Positions 5,619-7,325 of a stretch of 7,325 nucleotides of DNA are shown here, piece after piece (positions within the stretch are counted from its first letter, which is position 1; every line of letters begins with the position of its first letter). Below the pieces are notes generated by a model. It ran no database searches and was not told the origin of the DNA. It saw only the letters and a program-made list of their open reading frames with translations. Both the position numbers and the translations under genes were made by a program. Source of the DNA: Candidatus Bathyarchaeota archaeon (GTDB taxonomy: Archaea > Thermoproteota > Bathyarchaeia > Bathyarchaeales > UBA233); the NCBI GenBank assembly GCA_023488835.1, contig JAMDCS010000095.1:1-7325 (forward strand). Reading direction: 5' to 3'.

Positions 5619-5627
5619 TTATCTGTC

Positions 5628-6713
5628 GTGACTGAAATTCGCGTAGCACTTGTCGGCGTTGGGAACAGCGCATCAGCCCTGATTCAGGGAACCCAGTATT
5701 ATAAGGACGCAAAAGAAAACACGTCGGTTCCGGGGCTTATGCACGTGAATTACGGCGGATACCACATCCGCAACATCCGTTTTGTCGCTGCGTTTGAAGT
5801 TAACAAAGACAAAATCGGCAAAGACCTCTCCGAAGCCATCTGGGTTAAACCGAACTGTTGCGAAAAATTCGCCGACGTCCCCAAACTCGGAGTAAAAGTC
5901 TCCCCAGCACCCATCCTCGACGGCGTTGCACCCCACATGCGGGAAACCTTCAACGTCTACGACGACAGCAAAACCGCCAAAGACAGCGTCGTCAAAATCC
6001 TCAAAGAAACTAAAACCCAAATCCTCGTCAACTATTTACCCGTCGGCAGTCATGACGCAGTACGATATTACGCTCAATGCGCCATAGATGCAGGATGCGC
6101 ATTCGTCAATTGCATGCCTGAATTCATCGGCTCAGATCAAACAAAAGAGTGGCCGACAAAATTTGAGAAAGCAGGCTTACCCGTCTTGGGCGACGACATC
6201 AAAAGCCAAGTAGGCGCAACCATACTCCACCGCCAACTCGTGCGGCTCTGCCTTGACCGCGGCGTCATCGTGGACGAAACATACCAGCTTAACCTTGGCG
6301 GGGACACTGACTTCCAGAACATGACCGTGGAGAACCGCCTCAAATCCAAACGCATCAGCAAAACTGAAGCCGTCACAAGCCTCGTACCATACGCGTTACC
6401 CACACGCATCGGACCTTCCGACTACGTTCCTTTCCTAAAGAACAAGAAAATATGCTACATCTCACTTAAGGGCAGAAAGTTCGGTGATCGCCCCATAAAC
6501 ATCAGCGTAAAGTTGGAAGTCGAAGACTCGCCAAACAGCGCTGGCGTCGTCATCGACCTTATCCGCGCAGCAAAAATCGCGCTTGACCGCAAAATAGCAG
6601 GCGCACTCTTAAGCATGCCTTCTTACGCGTTTAAGCATCCGCCAATCCAAGTTCCTGATTCGCAGGCTAGGGAATGGACGGAAAATTGGATAGCGGGCAA
6701 AAGGGAACGCTAA
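5628..6713 (+). CDS. ino1: Inositol-1-phosphate (myo-inositol-3-phosphate) synthase
   Basis: The enzyme (EC 5.5.1.4) converts glucose 6-phosphate to inositol phosphate by NAD-dependent oxidation, aldol cyclisation and reduction in the cytoplasm. In archaea the product feeds phosphoinositol ether lipids and, in some thermophiles, di-inositol phosphate. Numbered from GTG 5628 the protein has 361 residues. The N-terminal Rossmann motif is VALVGVGNSAS (about 6-16). NYLPVGS (about 135-141) follows. GDDIKSQVGAT (about 188-198) is the hallmark active-site segment with a catalytic lysine. KSKRISKTEA (about 239-248) and KLEVEDSPNSAGV (about 295-307) are strongly conserved family blocks. A longer ATG 5580 start would add 16 residues that do not look like family sequence. 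The Rossmann strand begins two to four residues after the GTG, as is usual, and a GGATGG precedes it. The length fits archaeal members. The gene is flanked by its own probable promoter and a T-tract terminator. Confidence 0.93.
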   Translation: MTEIRVALVGVGNSASALIQGTQYYKDAKENTSVPGLMHVNYGGYHIRNIRFVAAFEVNKDKIGKDLSEAIWVKPNCCEKFADVPKLGVKVSPAPILDGVAPHMRETFNVYDDSKTAKDSVVKILKETKTQILVNYLPVGSHDAVRYYAQCAIDAGCAFVNCMPEFIGSDQTKEWPTKFEKAGLPVLGDDIKSQVGATILHRQLVRLCLDRGVIVDETYQLNLGGDTDFQNMTVENRLKSKRISKTEAVTSLVPYALPTRIGPSDYVPFLKNKKICYISLKGRKFGDRPINISVKLEVEDSPNSAGVVIDLIRAAKIALDRKIAGALLSMPSYAFKHPPIQVPDSQAREWTENWIAGKRER

Positions 6714-6717
6714 ACCC

Positions 6718-6729
6718 TTTTTTCTTTTT
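6718..6729 (+). terminator. T-tract terminator after the inositol-phosphate synthase
   Basis: Six T's, a C and five T's begin four bases after the TAA stop. This is a typical hairpin-free archaeal terminator. It separates the synthase transcript from the next gene, which has its own TATA box. Confidence 0.6.
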
Positions 6730-6737
6730 GTGAAACC

Positions 6738-6745
6738 TTTTAAAG
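6738..6745 (+). promoter_or_regulatory. TATA box of the lipoyl-protein operon
   Basis: TTTTAAAG is preceded by GTGAAACC, a BRE-like element. A start site near 6768 would give a leader of about 25 bases before ATG 6793, containing GAAGGT. Confidence 0.5.
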
Positions 6746-6778
6746 TGGAAAGCTAGACTGGATATTATCTACTGTTTA

Positions 6779-6784
6779 GAAGGT
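6779..6784 (+). promoter_or_regulatory. Ribosome binding site favouring ATG 6793
   Basis: GAAGGT lies eight bases before ATG 6793 but only two before ATG 6787. The spacing favours the second ATG. Confidence 0.5.
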
Positions 6785-6792
6785 TCATGTGC

Positions 6793-7209
6793 ATGGTAAA
6801 AGTTGAAGCATACGAAGTGCCTGAAGGCCTTTATTTCTCTAATGATTTCGAATGGGTAAAAATTGAAGGCGACAACGTCCGCATGGGCATCACCGACTAC
6901 GCTCAGAAGTCGCTGCGTGAAATCGTCTACGCAGAGTTGCCGAGCGTGGGCTCAGAAGTGAAGGCGGGTGAGCCTTACGGAACCCTGGAGTCCGTAAAGG
7001 CAGTCTCAGACCTTGTTGCAGCCTTAAGCGGAACCATCCAAGAAGTCAACGACGAAGTCCAATCTAAACCCGAAACCCTAAACGAAGACCCATACGGGAA
7101 AGGCTGGTTACTCGTCGTTAAACCCTCAAACCTGCAAGCAGAACTAGCCAACCTAATGGACTTTGGCAAAGCCGTAGAGTGGCATAAAGCTCAAGCGCAA
7201 TCAAAGTAG
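6793..7209 (+). CDS. gcvH: Glycine cleavage system H-like lipoyl carrier protein
   Basis: The 138-residue soluble protein carries a lipoyl arm on lysine and shuttles intermediates between glycine cleavage enzymes, or acts in a related lipoate-dependent redox path. Core motifs are intact: EWVKIEGDNVRMGITDYAQ (about 20-38), where the family usually has HEW but here has FEW; IVYAELPSVGSEVKAGEP; and the lipoylation site LESVKAVSD with Lys69 from this start. NEDPYGKGWLL (about 97-107) closes the fold. The usual LG.I before VYVELP reads LREI, so two commonly conserved positions differ. The length is typical. ATG 6787 would add Met-Cys, but SD spacing favours ATG 6793. No P- or T-protein gene is in the window. 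The next gene, 14 bases on, encodes an FAD-dependent disulfide-reductase-like protein, so the H-like protein may serve that enzyme instead of, or as well as, glycine cleavage. Confidence 0.9.
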   Translation: MVKVEAYEVPEGLYFSNDFEWVKIEGDNVRMGITDYAQKSLREIVYAELPSVGSEVKAGEPYGTLESVKAVSDLVAALSGTIQEVNDEVQSKPETLNEDPYGKGWLLVVKPSNLQAELANLMDFGKAVEWHKAQAQSK

Positions 7210-7223
7210 CAGGGCGAAGTTGG

Positions 7224-7325
7224 ATGGCACGACGCGTAATCGTTATCGGCGCAAACGCTTCAGGTGTTGAAGCCGCCTCAGCCGCACGCAAAAAAGACCG
7301 CACAGCAGAAATTACCCTGATAACC
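7224..7325 (+). CDS. FAD/NAD(P)-dependent disulfide oxidoreductase-like protein, N-terminal fragment (cut by window edge)
   Basis: Only the first 34 codons are present. They encode a beta-alpha-beta FAD-binding start: a basic MARR, the strand VIVIGANASG (5-14), an Ala-rich helix (15-23) and the second strand EITLIT (29-34). The glycine motif reads GANASG instead of the GGGPGG usual in dihydrolipoamide dehydrogenase. The following VEAASAARKKDRTAEITL resembles the start of the CoA-disulfide reductase/NADH oxidase branch, where a di-residue 'AA' helix and 'AEI' strand are common. Whether the catalytic cysteine is present lies beyond the window. ATG 7224 is 14 bases after the lipoyl-protein stop with only a weak purine-rich RBS, which implies co-transcription. 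Identity as a CoADR-like enzyme is an inference from a short fragment. Other two-dinucleotide-binding flavoproteins remain possible. Confidence 0.7.
   Translation, partial: MARRVIVIGANASGVEAASAARKKDRTAEITLIT

Larger units (their letters stand above)
5386..5627 (+). other. Intergenic region between the ferritin-like and inositol-phosphate synthase genes
   Basis: About 240 bases lack a recognisable gene. They hold a strong hairpin (5518-5543), a T-rich stretch (5549-5560), an A/T inverted repeat TTTTCTTTAGAAAA (5553-5566) and a possible TATA element (5567-5574). A 59-codon open frame (ATG 5411 to TAA 5590) has no SD, no recognised domain and a Lys/Ser-rich composition, so I do not call it a gene. 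No tRNA cloverleaf could be drawn. Confidence 0.5.

Noticed and set aside
5386..5627. tRNA or H/ACA-type guide RNA in the gap (the hairpin is followed by ACA at 5546-5548)
   Set aside because: No cloverleaf arms or T-loop consensus could be found. The hairpin is too short to hold a pseudouridylation pocket and K-turn.
5673..6020. 115-codon minus-strand open frame inside the inositol-phosphate synthase gene
   Set aside because: Its Phe/Val/Asp-rich translation is the antisense image of a codon-biased real gene. The plus-strand protein is conserved throughout.
6137..6409. 90-codon minus-strand open frame in the synthase gene
   Set aside because: It is a shadow of the conserved GDDIKSQVG region on the other strand.
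1..7325. Insertion sequences, CRISPR arrays, integrase or attachment sites
   Set aside because: I saw no transposase or integrase motifs, no regularly spaced repeats and no long terminal inverted or direct repeats by eye.

Overview
The window looks like a stretch of archaeal chromosome carrying ordinary genes. The evidence for an archaeon is an ER/archaeal-type signal peptidase with a Ser-His-Asp catalytic set, an archaeal-type inositol-phosphate synthase, TATA boxes (best TTTATAAA at 4874-4881) at about the expected distance from starts, T-tract terminators without obvious hairpins, and TTG/GTG starts. The combination reminds me of Bathyarchaeia (Thermoproteota), but that placement is recall of family resemblance and was not tested.

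Layout. Positions 1-521 hold the end of, or all of, a small four-helix membrane protein. Positions 567-2197 hold a two-gene ABC exporter operon (ATPase, then an ABC-2 type permease) with overlapping stop/start codons. It runs into an oppositely oriented MFS transporter (2194-3408, minus), and the two stop codons overlap. A divergent intergenic region (3409-3529) leads to a TTG-initiated signal peptidase I (3530-4192, plus). A flavodoxin-family protein (4236-4796, minus) follows. It is divergent from a bacterioferritin-like protein (4927-5385, plus), and each gene of the pair has its own TATA-like element. A gap of about 240 bases (5386-5627) holds a conspicuous hairpin and a doubtful 59-codon ORF. 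Then come inositol-1-phosphate synthase (best start GTG 5628, end 6713), a glycine-cleavage H-like lipoyl protein (best start 6793, end 7209) and, 14 bases later, the first 34 codons of an FAD/NAD(P)-dependent disulfide-oxidoreductase-like protein cut by the window edge.

How the genes fit together. The ABC pair is one export machine of unknown substrate. The MFS protein is an independent transporter. The signal peptidase matures Sec-exported proteins at the membrane. The flavodoxin/ferritin pair suggests a small iron or oxidative-stress module. The synthase supplies inositol phosphate, probably for archaeal phosphoinositol ether lipids. The H-like protein and the flavoprotein probably form a redox or one-carbon operon that continues past the window.

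I found no mobile elements, CRISPR arrays, tRNA or rRNA genes, and no convincing novel multi-gene system. The items most worth a second look are the hairpin upstream of the synthase, the flavodoxin/ferritin divergent pair, the lipoyl-protein/flavoprotein pair, and several start-codon corrections.
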